A stretch of 64,000 nt of DNA from the NCBI GenBank assembly GCA_932521035.1, contig OW051492.1:3348001-3412000 (forward strand), written 5' to 3'. This document shows positions 1 through 12,646 of the stretch, in pieces. The notes beneath the pieces are model-generated. The model saw only the letters and a list, made by a program, of their open reading frames with translations. It made no database searches and was not told the DNA's origin. The stretch is from Oscheius dolichura (taxonomy: Eukaryota > Nematoda > Chromadorea > Rhabditida > Rhabditidae). The first letter of the stretch is position 1, and each line of letters starts with the position of its first letter. Position numbers and translations under genes: made by a program.

Positions 1-3000
1 GAAAGGGGAATGGGAGGAGTGGAATCGCTATTGTTTATTAGATAGAGGACGAAGTTTATGGAGGATTTAGTGGGGAAAAGAAGGAATAAAAAGGCAGGGG
101 GGAGCTGACCTCCTCTGAGCAGAGAGAGGCACGCACGCGGCCGTCGGTGGCGTTGGGTATCTGTTTATCGGACGATTATCGCTACTATCGCCTGTGAAGG
201 TCATATTGGGGAGGTTAATAAGAACCACGGGTAGTCTCGGAGAAGTTCGGGTTTCGAGGCGCTTCGTCTCCAGGAGGACGGCTCTCAAATCTCGAATGGC
301 CCGGGAGCATTTCGACTCCAGTGGGAGGACAAGCTGCCGGCCAGGAGGAGTAGCTCCCGACGTAAACAACTGGCAATTTATCATTTTAAAATGATTTAAA
401 GGGATTGCCAGGGACCTATTTTTTGGTCAAATTAATCCGATTAGACCAAAAATCACATTGAGGTGAATTTCTGCTCTGCGTTGACTCGCCGGCAATTTTC
501 CTTAGCGACATCTTATCCGTCTCTTTTTTTCTCTACAAGTAGACACCAAAAACACCTCCGGAGTCCGTTTCGATCGAGTTAAACTCCATTTTTATGTGAA
601 TTTTTAAAGGTCTAAAAGATGCCCGACCTTTAAAAAAAGATACCCGACCTTTAAATTTATCCAATTAGTTTATCCAATTTAAACCTTTAATCCCCTTGAA
701 AAGCGTACGTTTCTCGCCATGCAAGCCTCCATTGCAAAAACCGAAAATACCCTCATGATCAGAAAAATGAGGTGAATTTTTTAAGCTAAAGTTGTTTTTA
801 GTCCCTGACAGTCCCTTTAAATCTTTTTGGAGGTTATTCCTACTGTAAATGTTTCTCAATTGCAGAGCCACTGCGTTCCTCCTCCCTTCCCCCAAATATG
901 AGTTCTACAAGTGGTGGAGGCCAAGTGGTGTCATGGTACCTTTGTAGCAAATGAATAAAGGATAAAAAGTACCGTAATTCAGAGAAGAGCTTGAAAGACG
1001 TAAAATAAATCCAAAAATTCATGAAGTGGGACAGATATAGAGCCATTGGAACGCCGGGAGGATTGGAACAGCTGTTTCCAGAACAATGGGACGGGCAGTC
1101 GGCAGAGTCTAGGAGCCGTCTAATTTTAGAGAATGCTTCTAGAGATATAAAACAGGACTAAAAATAACTGGCACTATACGGATTAGTGTGTCAGAGAGTG
1201 GATATGGCATGGCGACAGATTGAGCCAAAAGGGAAACGGGGCGAGGTGCGGCTGACAGCTGACAAAACAAGTGACCATTACATCTCGGGGGTGAGGGGTC
1301 ACGGCATGCCATAAATCTCGGGTAATAAATTTGTGACTCATAGGGAGAGGGAAGACGGTTGATCGGAGCGGGAGGATAAGACAAAGGGAACTCTTGCCTC
1401 TTTAACCGGGAGCACTAAAGCCGAACGGGGAAAGAGGCGGCTTAATGTGTGCTTATGGGTCAATAATCATAGAGCAATGGAGGACGAGGAGTGCGGGGGC
1501 AGGGGGCAGGCTATTCGGACCTATAGAGGACAGTCAAGCACTTCGGGTAAACTAATCTGGGGCCCATTTAAACAGGGGGACAGAGTAGGAAATGAGTAGA
1601 GCCACTGGGGCAGAAGCAACACACAGGCACAAAGACAACAGTGGACAGCTCCGGAGGACGGCAGCGGAAAAAAGGAGGGACGGGAAGACGTCATTTTTCA
1701 GGTTTTCTTAGGCTGCTTTTCACTTAAAGTGATACGATTACAGGCAACTGAGCTGAGCAGAAATTACCGGAGGCGAGGGGGGACGGAACAAGACGACGCG
1801 CTCGGCGTGACCAGCGGATGTTCTACCGGAGAGGAGGATGGAGAGGGAGAGGGGGAGAGTGGAGACGCCACCCTATTGTATCAACTATCAACTACTATAG
1901 GAGATCAAAGGTCGGGTGAGTCCCCCCAATTTGACCGGGAGGATGGCTTACCCCTTTAGCCGCATCTGCCTGTTCGGGGAAGCCTCCGGATGTGGCCGTA
2001 CCTACAATCTTCAAGGAATCTGCCTAGTTGGCCGGTTAAGGGTATTTCAGGGCAAATTTGGGAAGAGAAACGAAACAAAAGGGACCAGAGAAAGCTTTAG
2101 GAACTTCGACGGAGATGGAGGATCAAGTATGAAAGCAAATTGCCAGGAACCTCTGAATCAAGGGTACAGTAAGGGAGAATACGGGCTCGGGTATACTTGG
2201 AGGATGAGATTAGGGTGATTTTCCCCAAAAAACCATTTGACATTCAATGAAAGATGGATGAGCTGTCCCCGTGGATGGTCTTCCTAAATCAAAATGAGCC
2301 TCCCGGCCACCCCGTTCATCAATCAGAGCGCATATGCTCCTGTGGCCTCCCCTAATAAGCAAGTAATTACGGGAGGCGGGAGGGTCAGCTTCTCTCTCTC
2401 TCCCACCCGCCGTCTGGTCATTCTATTTGCTCTATGTGTGTGCAACGACGACATCCGAAACCCTCTGGGCAAGCTTATGTGCTCGAAGGCAAATTCCATA
2501 GCATAGAGGAGGAGGTGGAGGAGATACAAGTTGAATGGGAGGCGGCTCATCCTGTAATTGTTTGGGAAGTGTTACGCGGCAGGGAGCATAGTGGCCGAGG
2601 TGTGTGAATTCAATGGCTATTACGGGTAATAATTGTTGGGGGTCAGGGGACGGTGTGGCGGGTGATATGCCGGTGGGATGGACAGTTACATGGAGGGGGG
2701 AGGATGGAAGTTGGCCTGGGGGCATATACCCAGGAGCCAGAAAGCCCGTGGCCAAGACGGGGAGACGGACGGCAGCCTTAGTGAGTTCGGGAAACGGACT
2801 TCAGAACCTATCTTGTCCCCTCACTCCGGAAGGCTCTCAAGCCATTTGGCCATTCGGAAAAGAATCAGAATTCGAACCGAGGAATCGGGTTTGTGGGCTA
2901 GGCCTGTTAGACGGGCTGATCACTCTTAAAGCGAGGTGCCCTAGGCTTCTGTTGACCCCCCTAATTGTCGACTGGAAGTGGCCACCCCCTCCTCGTTGGT

Positions 3001-4269
3001 GCCCGGTTACTATGGCACAGATTGCCCACCCCTTAATCTCCCTACCGCGATTAGTTTCAAAATTGGGAGGGGGATTTATCTGCATCTCCCCCTCCCGGGT
3101 TGATGAAATCGCCCCCTTCGATCTTTGACAGCATATGAAAAATCTCTACGAGGGATCGCGACCACGGATGACAAAGATCTGATGGACAAGAAAAAAGTCG
3201 AGAAACCTCTCTCTCCCTGGAGCCGCAATATGTCGTCACTTTTGGGGAAGACGGGGGATCGGTGAGGAGGTCAGACTTGCCAGACTGACGCCAAGGAACA
3301 GAAGGACCTTCTCTGCTATTCTGGCTTGAGGTCATCCAAATTGAAGATGAGACGACACGGCCACTGGCCTTTTTCTTCTGTCTGTCAACAGCTCCAAAAA
3401 ATGAGGTGCCAAATGAGATGGAGCTATCAGTTGCAAAGGAAAGGAAAGACGTGGATCCCTCGGATGACGTCAAGGGAAATTTGAAATATTATGCCTTATC
3501 CCCTTTTCACTCTTTCAGTCTTCATTCAAAGATATGAAAATAAGGAAGGAGGGAACGGAACAGAGGGGCTCTTTGGGCCGCGGCTGGCTCTGGCCGGCCA
3601 ATCCTACTAGGTCTTTGAAAGATCAACCAGAATAGGGCTAGATTGGGAAAGAGACCAAATAAAGAGGGAAAAAGGAGGATAGCTCCTGATCTCAAGCACC
3701 GCCCGGGTGGGGATGGAGCTCGGCTGGAAATAAAGGTGACCGGGGCGCGGTTTTGGATAAAGAGGGAAGGACACTCGAAAAAGGAAAGCCGACTGTTTGT
3801 TTCCTCCCGGCTTGACAGCAGCCGTCGTCTATGGTCAAGTAGTGCCCACCACCGGAAGCGGTGACTTCCTTCCTCCCCTTTTGGGCCAGAGGCTTTGGCC
3901 TCACGTAATAAACTGGGAGAGAGAGAGATTTGCAGAGATTTGCATGGCGGATGGGGCATGGTAGTCGTCGCGCAATGTTTTGACCGGCTGCTGGCGGGGT
4001 CGCGAAAAACAGATGAGATAGCGAGGGGATAGGATAGGTGGGGGAGACCCCCGGGACGGAAGACAAGGACGAAAAATAGAAACAACTAATAAGGGGGACA
4101 GCGTTTATTTCGGCTCTCTAGGCTGCTGAAATAACGCAAAAATATAGAAATTGGAGAAATCTTGTGTCTTTTATGGAAGACGATAAACCATTGATGAATT
4201 CTCTCAATTGGCCTGTTTTTGAATATAAACAGCCAAACGACGAAGCCTCCCCGGGAATACCTCTCCCGT
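1..4269. other. Intergenic, no supported gene
   Basis: I see no exon chain with splice borders and no recognisable protein in this stretch. The open frames on both strands are short or of biased, repetitive composition. It may hold untranslated exons or a distal promoter of a gene to the left, but nothing in the bases shows this. Confidence 0.5.
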
Positions 4270-4351
4270 GGCGAGATGGCCGAGCGGTCTAAGGCGCTGG
4301 TTTAAGGCACCAGTCCCTTCGGGGGCGTGGGTTCGAATCCCACTCTCGTCA
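4270..4351 (+). tRNA. tRNA-Leu (anticodon AAG)
   Basis: An 82-nt type II tRNA. The acceptor stem GGCGAGA pairs with TCTCGTC (one G-T pair). The D-arm contains GGCCGAGCGGTC. The anticodon stem CTGGT/ACCAG encloses the loop TTAAGGC, giving anticodon AAG. There is a variable arm with a CTTCGGG-like hairpin, and the T-arm is GTGGG-TTCGAAT-CCCAC. A-box and B-box promoters are internal and intact, there is no intron, and the 3' CCA is not encoded, as expected for a nuclear eukaryotic tRNA. Confidence 0.96.
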
Positions 4352-4470
4352 GCCATTTTTTGGCTTTTATATGGTGTTCAGAGGGAAGAAGCCCCGTCTC
4401 CTGTTTAAAAGGAGGCTAAAATATCTATAGAAGTATTTTATATCCTTTAGGAAGCTCAAGGACGAAAGTT

Positions 4471-4515
4471 ATAAGACCAGCCATCTCCACCCCTGATGGG
4501 AATGTGTCCCGGTAC
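4471..4515 (+). repeat. 45-bp direct repeat, left copy (flanks F1)
   Basis: This stretch recurs at 5891-5935 in the same orientation with two mismatches. The two copies bracket family gene F1, suggesting a duplicated junction or an insertion unit. I see no terminal inverted repeats with it. Confidence 0.85.
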
Positions 4516-4600
4516 GTTTCTTGGTTAATTAATAGAATTCCTTCCGTATAAAATCAATAAGCGTGCTCATTTGACTGTCATTGTCAAGTAGTCAGTTGTG

Positions 4601-5774
4601 ATGGACACGCCGCCGAATCCGTTGGGTTTGAAGTATCTCTCCCGCTCCCCGTTGCCCCTGGAGAGAGTGGCCGGCCATCTCTGTGTGAAGATCATCGAAA
4701 AGGTGACGGCGGCTCTCTCCTTCCCATGAAAGGTAAAGTTTTCAGCAGTCAGTCGCCTCAATGTTCAACCTCCCCTACACTAATTCGAGATATGGTGCCC
4801 TGGTTGAAACGGCTCTCTCTCATAATCCGAATGTTGCCATTATCCGTCCTGTTCTTGAAAAATACAACAAGGTACGTTGCAGGGGAACAGGAGGATGAGT
4901 CCTTTTCGTCTATTTTTACCTTGGATAACCCATTGTTTCCCATCAGCTGGCCTTGTTATATTGAAAAGAAACGCTTTTAGAAAGCCTTGTTCTCATCCGA
5001 TCGCATTCAGGAACTGTTTCCTCCGACTGAATATATGAACCATGGTCCAAATATATCTCTGGACTATTGGATTTTTGATCTTCATTTCTTTGGTTATAAT
5101 TCGTGCAAAATGGACAGGAACCGGAAATTCGCTAAGAAGATCATGTCTCGGGTAAAACCTCTGGATAATATGCAGTACGTTGAGCAACTGTGAAATATCA
5201 TTTTTTCGTTTAGTATTCGTCATATCAGCGAACTATGGGAGAAACAGCAGCGGCGCGGACCCAATCGGGTTCCATTACAGTCTCTCCCCGACGAGATGTG
5301 GAGGGGAATATTGAGAAAGGTGTTTCTTCCATCCTCGGTCAAAAGATTCGAATCATTTCAGGCTACCGCTGTTTCTGTTACTCGTCTGGCAAGGTGCGGG
5401 GCTACAGTAACCGCCTCCTTCGACGGCTACGTGCAGGCAGTCCTCCCCGTCCGTATTCTGCTCGAATCTGTAGACTTCCTCCCTGGTGAGGATAATAATG
5501 AGCACTATTGTATGTTTCGTGATTTCCATGTATATCCTCTGATAGAGGTAACCATCCGATCGGTAGTTACTAATGAGGAATATAGACTGCTTTTACCAAT
5601 GTACTTGGGCACTATTCCCGACCTTTAACCCCAGAAGAAGAAACGGCTATTGAGGAGATGAACAGAACTCGACGATGGAGGGAAAAGATTTGGGAAAATT
5701 ACGAATACGAGGAGCTAAGATACGTAACTCCTCTGAGCATTTACTACATCTTAAAGCATTGGGATCAGGACTGA
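4601..5774 (+). CDS. F1: F-box-like repeat-family protein
   Basis: Multi-exon member of a family seen four times in this window. Proposed exons are 4601-4702, 4746-4871, about 4984-5152, about 5214-5319, 5362-5485 and 5635-5774. Exon 1 encodes a block with SPLPLERVAGHLCVKIIEK. Exon 2 carries FNLPYTNSRYGALVE and SHNPNVAII. Exon 4 carries ELWEKQQRRGPNRVPLQ followed by SLPDEMWRGILRK, which resembles the start of an F-box (LPxELLxxIL). Exon 5 carries a TRLARCGATVTASFDGYV block. The junction from 5485 (GTGAGG donor) to 5635 keeps phase and gives a charged C-terminus ending in WDQD. Conservation of the blocks in the other copies supports the exon choice. Function unknown; the F-box reading is a motif-level inference. 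Confidence 0.6.
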
Positions 5775-5890
5775 AGACTCTTTCCATGCCCTGGAAGAAG
5801 CCCATCGCAATTTACCCGTTTAAACTCTTCTTCAAATGTACTTCAAAAACTAATAAAAAATATGACCGATTGAAGCCGATTGTAAAAGCT

Positions 5891-5935
5891 ATAAGGCCAG
5901 CCATCTCCACCCCTGATGAGAATGTGTCCCGGTAC
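5891..5935 (+). repeat. 45-bp direct repeat, right copy (flanks F1)
   Basis: Right-hand copy of the repeat at 4471-4515, in the same orientation. It follows the stop codon of F1 by about 120 bp. Confidence 0.85.
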
Positions 5936-7426
5936 ACAATGTTGTAGTCTGCCGGCCCCTTCTTCACTAGTCTAGAAGTTAGGCGAACATTCAACCTCAC
6001 CGCACCCAAAAACTCACCAAATGCGATTGTCTTTTTTTGTGGGGTGCCATTCTTGATTCCAGCTTGTCCCCCCACCGAACAAAGTGGGATGCCATTCTGG
6101 ACTCCTCAAGTTTGTTCCGAATCCGGAGATTTTGGGGTGGGATTCTGGATTTTTCCCCTCTTCTACCATAAAGAACTGGAGCCGCGGGTGCTCTCAATTT
6201 CTAGGTCTGGGGAACGGCTTGGCTCGACAAATCCTGGACAGAATCGGGGGGAGCCTGGGGCATTCGTCCAGTTGGCCGTTTCTATATTGGACAAAAATGG
6301 GGCAGGTCCCAGTTATGCTCCGAAAGACCCTTCCAGACCTAAAAAGGGGGGCATCTACCCAGGGAGATTGACCGTAGTAACCTCAAATCTTCAAAGATTC
6401 CAGTAGAGGCATCCCCTGCCAGCTTCTCCCCCCTCTAGAGAAGGAACGCCGTTACGAGAAGCCCCACATTCTCGGCATGATCTGTCCTTGTAGCCGAGTC
6501 CCGTGCGATAATTACCCATCCTCCTCCTCCTCGACTACAGTCCAGCTCCCAGTCTCCCATCTGCCGAGAGCTGTCTCCACCGTGATCATGATTCGGAAGG
6601 CCAACCGGTGTGTCCGGGCAGCTGCAACCGGTCTCAAGTGCATCGTACCGTAGTCGTCGTCGATTGTGTGTCAGGTGGACGATGGTCAGCCGGTCCCGGT
6701 AATAACCGACGGCTGCCAATTAGACGTTCCGTGAGGGGAGAGGGGGCTGTCCCCCTCGTTTTCCGCCCCCGTTGTCGACCCCTAGCTTGTCGTCACTTTT
6801 TTGACTTTTGATCCAGCTAGTTTCATAATGGACTGTTGCCCTTTTTTCCCAGTGGTTCTGGCGAGAATTTCCAACAATAACTGGCCTCTCTTCCATTTGT
6901 ACTCCTCTTTTTTGCCCTCTGCCTTCTTGATTTGCCGCCGCTTCTTTCATTTTGCCCGCTTCCAGTAGAGCAGGACAGTCTCCTCAACATTTCTCCTCAT
7001 TTTCAGAAGTAAATTCGCCCTTTCTAGCGGTCATTTCTGACGAGAGAAATTACTCCACGCAATTGATCCGCCAAGGTCTTCGATCTTTATTCATCTTCCC
7101 TTTTCTCATGTGGGAAAGTTCACCTATTTTGACGACTTCCATGTGCGAACTAGACTGTCGAGAATTTTTTTGAAGGGTAGGGAAGGCAAAGATCTTGAAA
7201 GCACATTGTAACGAAGCAGACAGAAACCGTTCCTAAATACCCATGAAAAGATATCCACAGTGCCCGTCCTTTTCCACGGCAGTCTCGTCCGTTCTGGACA
7301 CGGCTCGACATCATTGCTCCGACCAGAGTATATTATGAACGCTATAGAATGAATTTATCGAGAATATTCCACTAACTTTTAAAAGTACCTGTATCATTTC
7401 GAAAGATAGTTTTCGCGCCCTAAAAC
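5936..7426. other. Intergenic, no supported gene
   Basis: No exon chain that I can defend. A minus-strand open frame at 6435-6719 has a mixed, partly plausible composition, but it lacks a recognisable domain, a convincing start or splice partners, so it is not called as a gene. Confidence 0.45.
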
Positions 7427-8503
7427 TATGGACCGCAAAGGCGCCAAAGGGCGGCAACACTTTTTGTTCTGCAATTTTGGTCATTGGGTGCGCTCGTTAT
7501 AAAAGGCTTTAGTACGCCCTTGCTATGCATTATTTTAAGCTGAAAATCACACGCAGTAGCTAAAAAAAGACGCAGAAAGGAATGGCACATTTATTTTTTA
7601 AATAAAAACCTTGGTTTCCATTAGAAAGTAGCATGGTAAAAATATATTGGTCTATATCTCAACACTGAGAATCGAGCCGCACGTTTTTAATATTGTTTTC
7701 AATCGTGTTTTTGCTGTAGATATTACTGCAAAAAAATCCACCTAATCTGCTTTAGCAAAAAAAAATTATATATTGCTTGAAGGGAGCAAATTTTGAATGA
7801 AAAAGTAAATGCTATTTTTTCGAAAACCACAGCTTCTAATCGCTTTCATAATTTTAACCAGCTCATTTACTATCGGAACACCAAAGGAAAATAGAAAATA
7901 ACAATACATTGTATTATAAAATGATCACAGGAAATTACCAATTTTCCAATAGTTACATTATGGCTTATTACAAGCAAACTAAAACCAGCCGCATGATTTT
8001 TTTTTATAAATCTTGCTGCTAATGTTCTTAGCCATCAGTGGAAAAAAAATTTCACAGTTTGGCTTTAGCAAAAAATTTTAAATGAATATTTAGTGATCAA
8101 ATCCTGTAAAATAACCGAAATTTTTGAAGGTAATCGCGCACCACTGCAATTTAATTTTCGTTTTATGCGTTTTTCTCAAAATTGTGATATCATTTTTTGC
8201 CAATTTTTATTGCATTCTTTTCTTCGCACTATGAGCATAATTTTGATATAAAAGTCGCAAAAAGCAAAAATTTTCGACGTCGGTGGGGATCGAACCCTCG
8301 ACCTGTGGATCGTTGGCTCAACGACCAAAATTTGTATTGGAAACCGATTGCGCACCAGCGTTGTTAAATCGCGAATATCTCGACACTGGATAGTTCAATT
8401 TGGTTACTCTAAAAACAAAAGTTGTAAGTTACACTGAGATCTCTCGATTGATACCAAAATCTCTAGGATACAACCAAATCTGATTTTCACTTTGCGGTCC
8501 CTA
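7427..8503. mobile_element. Non-autonomous hAT-like DNA transposon
   Basis: An AT-rich 1077-bp block that stands out from its GC-balanced surroundings. Its ends are inverted: TATGGACCGCAAAG on the left, and the reverse complement of CTTTGCGGTCCCTA on the right (13 of 14 bases match). The immediate flanks are CCTAAAAC (7419-7426) and CCTAAAAG (8504-8511), an 8-bp target duplication with one mismatch. Short inverted ends and 8-bp duplications are the known signature of hAT elements. The interior has no long ORF, so the copy cannot encode a transposase. It contains a tRNA-like stretch near 8279-8365. Confidence 0.72.
8279..8365 (-). other. tRNA-like sequence inside hAT-like element
   Basis: Read on the minus strand there is a B-box-like segment GGTTCGATCCCC preceded by TCGAG, and upstream a D-arm-like GCGCAATCGGTT. 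The acceptor and anticodon stems do not fold well and the A-to-B distance is long. It is therefore a degenerate tRNA or a tRNA-derived (SINE-like) piece and not a functional tRNA gene. Confidence 0.45.
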
Positions 8504-8511
8504 CCTAAAAG

Positions 8512-9635
8512 CTGTCAGAGTTGGAAGGCCAGACACTCACATAATGCCCCCTATAAATCTAATGAATACAGCTGGAGGAGAGATTTCGAGGTTCGGCTCA
8601 AGATGGCTCGGAAGAACTCCCATCCGGTCCTTTCTTTACTTATTTGAACGTTTTCTGGCTATTTACAAGGTGCTTTTACAAGGTGCCGGCCGAGATTCAT
8701 TTTCCCGGGAGAAGAACGTGTGACATCCATTTGATCCGACAAGAAGTTCCTTTTCTCCAGTCTAAAACCATCGGCTCCTCAAATTTAGAAGGCTTACTGG
8801 CTACGAAGCTAAAACAGGGTGTTCTCCGCCATCCAGTCGTAGAAAATTTGTTATTGGATCAAAAAGTTCGTATTCCAGCCATCTAGTTTTACTTTTTGCT
8901 CTCGTTCTCGATGGTTCACGACCAATTTTGACCTTTGTACCCGTGGCTGTCTTTTTTGATCCCGACGTGAACCAGTCACATAATCCCGTTGAAATTGGAC
9001 TTCCTTCTCTCGTCGACTAGATAGTCCCCACAGCTAGCCATCTCCCTCCAGCCTCGCCTCACCCGCATCCGTTTTTCCCGAACCGTGATTCGAGAAATCC
9101 GGTCCCTACCTGACCATAATTACCGGCGTCGCCCCCCGTTTCGCACCTCATCGACTCTGACTTGAAACATCTTGCCTCAAGAGGCTACTTCAGCCATGGA
9201 ACACCACTCTTCTAGCTCTGTTCTCGTTCTATTCTTTCTCTTACTACTTTTACCGAGGGGTGGATTGACCTCGAACCTGGTTTTACTCTACCACAAATGG
9301 CTCTTTATGGAAATGCGCCGGTCTATCAGCTGCCGGACCGGGAGGAGGAAACTCTGGTTCTTCCCAAAGGGCACCCTGGCCCTGATCCTCCTGGTTGCCC
9401 TCTAGAAACATTTTACTCGTCCCCAAAGAGTTCGTGTCCAACATTCTCCAGCCATTCCTTCACTGCCCCCTCCCCACCTCTGTCTTCTTTTACTTCCCTT
9501 ACTCTTATCGCCCCTCTACTGCCAACCCCCTCGACCTTTACAGACATTTCCTCCCGGCTCAAGCTTCCTAGCCGCGCCAAAGATCGAGGGCAGCTCGCTT
9601 CATGTCATGTTCCGCCTCATTGGCGCACTTACCGT
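8512..9635. other. Upstream region of the cuticlin gene
   Basis: No certain gene. At 9196-9273 a short frame starts MEHHSSSS followed by a strongly hydrophobic stretch, like a signal peptide, but it runs out at 9405 without a partner exon I can identify. A second frame is open from 9297 straight into cuticlin exon 1, so a longer cuticlin N-terminus cannot be excluded. Confidence 0.35.
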
Positions 9636-12490
9636 ATGTTTTTGCGTCTCTTTGTACTCAAGTTGTTCCAGTTTCTCGTCGTGGCACAGGCAGTCAGTAT
9701 CGACAACGATATCATAGGCGAGCCGGATATCGAATGCCTCGAGGATGAGATCCGGGTATACGTCAAGACTAGGAAAGTTTTTGCGGGTCAGTCATCCTCC
9801 CTCTGGGGAATAGCCAATCCCTTCAGGTCGCATCTATGCCAAGGGTAAAGCAGATCTCGAAGAGTGTTTCAAGGATGACTATGCCAAGGAGCAGACGACC
9901 AAGCCGCGCTTTGACCTCCGGTTCGGGGTCTGCGGCATGCGGTCGTTGAGATCTGTCGATCCTCGGGGGATGTACTACGGCATAACTGTCGTCGTCTCCT
10001 TCCACCCGGTACAGTAACCTCTTCTCAAAATAAACAAGATATTCAGCTATTTATTACAAAAGTCGACCAAGCCTTCCATGTGAAATGTTTCTTCGAAGAG
10101 GCGTCGAAGGGGCTGACAGCCGAACTCGGAGTCAGTATGATCCCGACGACGGAGGTCGAGGCCCGCCACGGCATCCCCGGCTGCTCCTATTCCATCCACC
10201 GGGCTTCTATTTCCGACCTAGACTCTGGTTTGCTCCCTCCTTTTTTTCTATAAATATATATTCTAGGAAAGCCAGCCGGTCCCGCAATTCAATTCGCCAG
10301 AGTCGGCGACCGCGTCCTCCACCAGTGGCACTGTAACGACAGTCTGAGTTTATTCTCCTTCCCTTAATAATTATTAATTTACAGAAATGTTTGGTATCCT
10401 TGTGAATAACTGCTACGTGACGGATGGATTCGGCAAGAAGCACGATGTCATCGACCCCAAGGGCTGTCCCGTTGATCCCATCCTCATCACGGGCATACGG
10501 TATTCAGCCGATCTCCAGAGAGCCTACGCCGAGAGTTCTGTCAGTTTATCTTCTCCACTAGTTAGAAACTGCCGTTTAGGTGTTTAAATTCGCCGACAAG
10601 CCGGGAGTTTGGTTCTTCTGCCAGATACAAATGTGTATGAAGGGGTCACACAGCCGGTGCAATGGGATGACCCCTCCGACTTGTGCTTCTGGGGGCGGCG
10701 GCGGCTTTACCGAGGAGGAGTCACCCGACAGCGGAGGACGCGGAGGATTTGGAAATGGGAATGGGAATGGAGATCGTGGAAGCGGAGGAAGTGGAGGAAG
10801 TAATGGAGGAAATACGAACGAGATACAAGAGACGATAGATGGAGACTATGAGACATCCCTGAATTCTCAATCCACCGGTGGCCCTGTCCAAGTGAAGACA
10901 ACCACGAAGGCAGCGGAATATGGGGACTACTCTGTAAGAGTGCTGTATATTTCTTTTAAAAGGAGTCATTCCAGGAAAATAATGAATTCTCCCCGAAGTT
11001 GCATAGCCCCGATTCGCACACATATAACCACGTCACTCCGGCCATCGACTATGAACTGAGCACGGAACCGGTGACCGTCTTTGGACCAGCGTTTAATGGA
11101 GATTTGGACACGACTCCTTTCTCTGCTACTCAGGTGAGTTAAAAGAGGGAGAACAACAACTTTGAGATGATATTTCAGACGTCGGAGAGGGTGTCCCAGT
11201 CATTTGAGACAGAAGACGACTTGAGGGCGACTACGCCGGGATCGAGGTCCAAAAATGGGAAAAGTGAGTTTTCCTTGTATTTATGGAAGACCTTTCAAAG
11301 CACTTTACCCCTTTTTTCCGGTTCATTTTACCCTTTCACGGGATGAAATTTTGACCCCCACTCTCCCCTGGAAAAACTAGTCCATCCATTAGAAGGTCAG
11401 GTTACTTTTTAGCCCTCCTCGCTCAATCCGGACCAGTTTTGAAATTTTGCCCTTTTCTCTTGATTTCCCCTTTTCTTCTGTCCCGGTTGTGGTCAGTCAG
11501 TCTCTGCCCCCCGTCTAATTACTCCGGTCCGCTTCTCTTTCACAACTGGGCCGGTTACCTGGTTAGTCACCTTTCCGTTTGGCTCTCCCTCTCCATCGCC
11601 TCCTCCGATTTTTGTTACCAATTAGCCGGCAATTAGTCACAGAAAGGAAAGGCTGAGGTTGACGCGGGACGACAGGGAAAATGGGGTCATCGAGAGGAAA
11701 AGAGACGAAGGACTTTCGCTGTGGATTAACGGGACAGCTTCAGATGATTATAACGACTACGACGAGGTGACCATTCCCCCGAATCTGACGGATCTCCTCG
11801 CCCAGCTGCCGGACGACCTCAGTGCTGACAGTCTGCAGAGGATGTTTAGAGACCAGGTGCTGTCTAGTAAGGACAGGAAGAACCTCTTGGAAAGTTTCGA
11901 ATATCTCAAGAATGAAATGAAGGTGAGAATTGGGCAGAGAAGGGAGATAATGGACGGGTTACAGAAGAGGAACAAGCCGAAGACGCAGAGGATTCACAGA
12001 GAATTGAAGGCGGGTGATTTGAGGTCAGGGGATCGGCTCAGTCAGATACAGGTACGAGATTACCGTAATACTAAAGCTAGCAATATAGTGGAGGAACACT
12101 ACAATCAATAAAAATTGGAGAAAACGGCCCGTTTCAGGTAGAATGGGCTTCAAAAAGGCGCCGAGACGTGCCGCCGCTCACCTCCCCCAATGAGCCGCCC
12201 ATGATTTCCGGTCAATTGATGATATTCGATCTGGACGAAGAGCCACACAGTCCCGGAGATGATCCCCTAGAGATAAGAGCAGAAACCTGTGCAATCAGTC
12301 GCGGCGGCCTCGTGGCCGTCGCCGGCGGACTGGGCTCCATCTGTGCGACTCTCTTCTGCGTAGCCCTGGCCTTTTATTTAAGGCTAGCCAGACAGAAAGG
12401 TTTCTTTATTCTGTAAATTAATTGATAAACAAGATGTTACAGTATCCCGTCTGTCGGCTTCGGATGTCTCGTTGAAGTATGCCTACTGAT
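9636..12490 (+). CDS. Cuticlin-like ZP-domain transmembrane protein
   Basis: Secreted or anchored ZP-domain protein of the nematode cuticlin type, expected to polymerise in the cuticle matrix. Exons are 9636-9786, 9827-10008, 10047-10227, 10267-10341, 10385-10539, 10580-10933, 10975-11133, 11179-11263, about 11643-12051, about 12137-12401 and 12442-12490. The start MFLRLFVLKLFQFLVVAQA is a signal peptide. The ZP domain follows with PDIECLEDEIRVYVKTRK, a cysteine series (FGVCGM, VKCFFEE, GCSYSI, WHCND, NNCYVTDGFG, GCPVD, FFCQIQMCMKGS) and a PPTC end. Next come a Gly/Asn-rich linker, an acidic region, and a C-terminal membrane segment (GLVAVAGGLGSICATLF) with a short tail. All introns to 10384 keep phase. 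The 11264-11642 junction is not resolved, and the last intron may be retained (stop then at 12414-12416). Tail to tail with AP-2. Confidence 0.85.
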
Positions 12491-12646
12491 CCCCCTGCCG
12501 TCCCACACTCCCGTCGATCTCAAGCCATAACACATTAACCCGGATATTCTCGGTCTTTCACACGAAAAATTGAAGGTAGCAATAAATTAATTTTGATTAT
12601 TTTAACTGATATTTTTAATTACGAAAATGTGAATAAACATTTGATT

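Noticed and set aside
2604-3128. 174-codon plus-strand ORF
   Set aside because: Composition is random-like, with overlapping ORFs on the other strand and no conserved motif.
9297-9635. Long in-frame N-terminal extension of the cuticlin ORF
   Set aside because: The ATG at 9636 starts a textbook signal peptide. The upstream open stretch is Ser/Pro/Thr-rich from a pyrimidine-rich leader and would bury the signal peptide.
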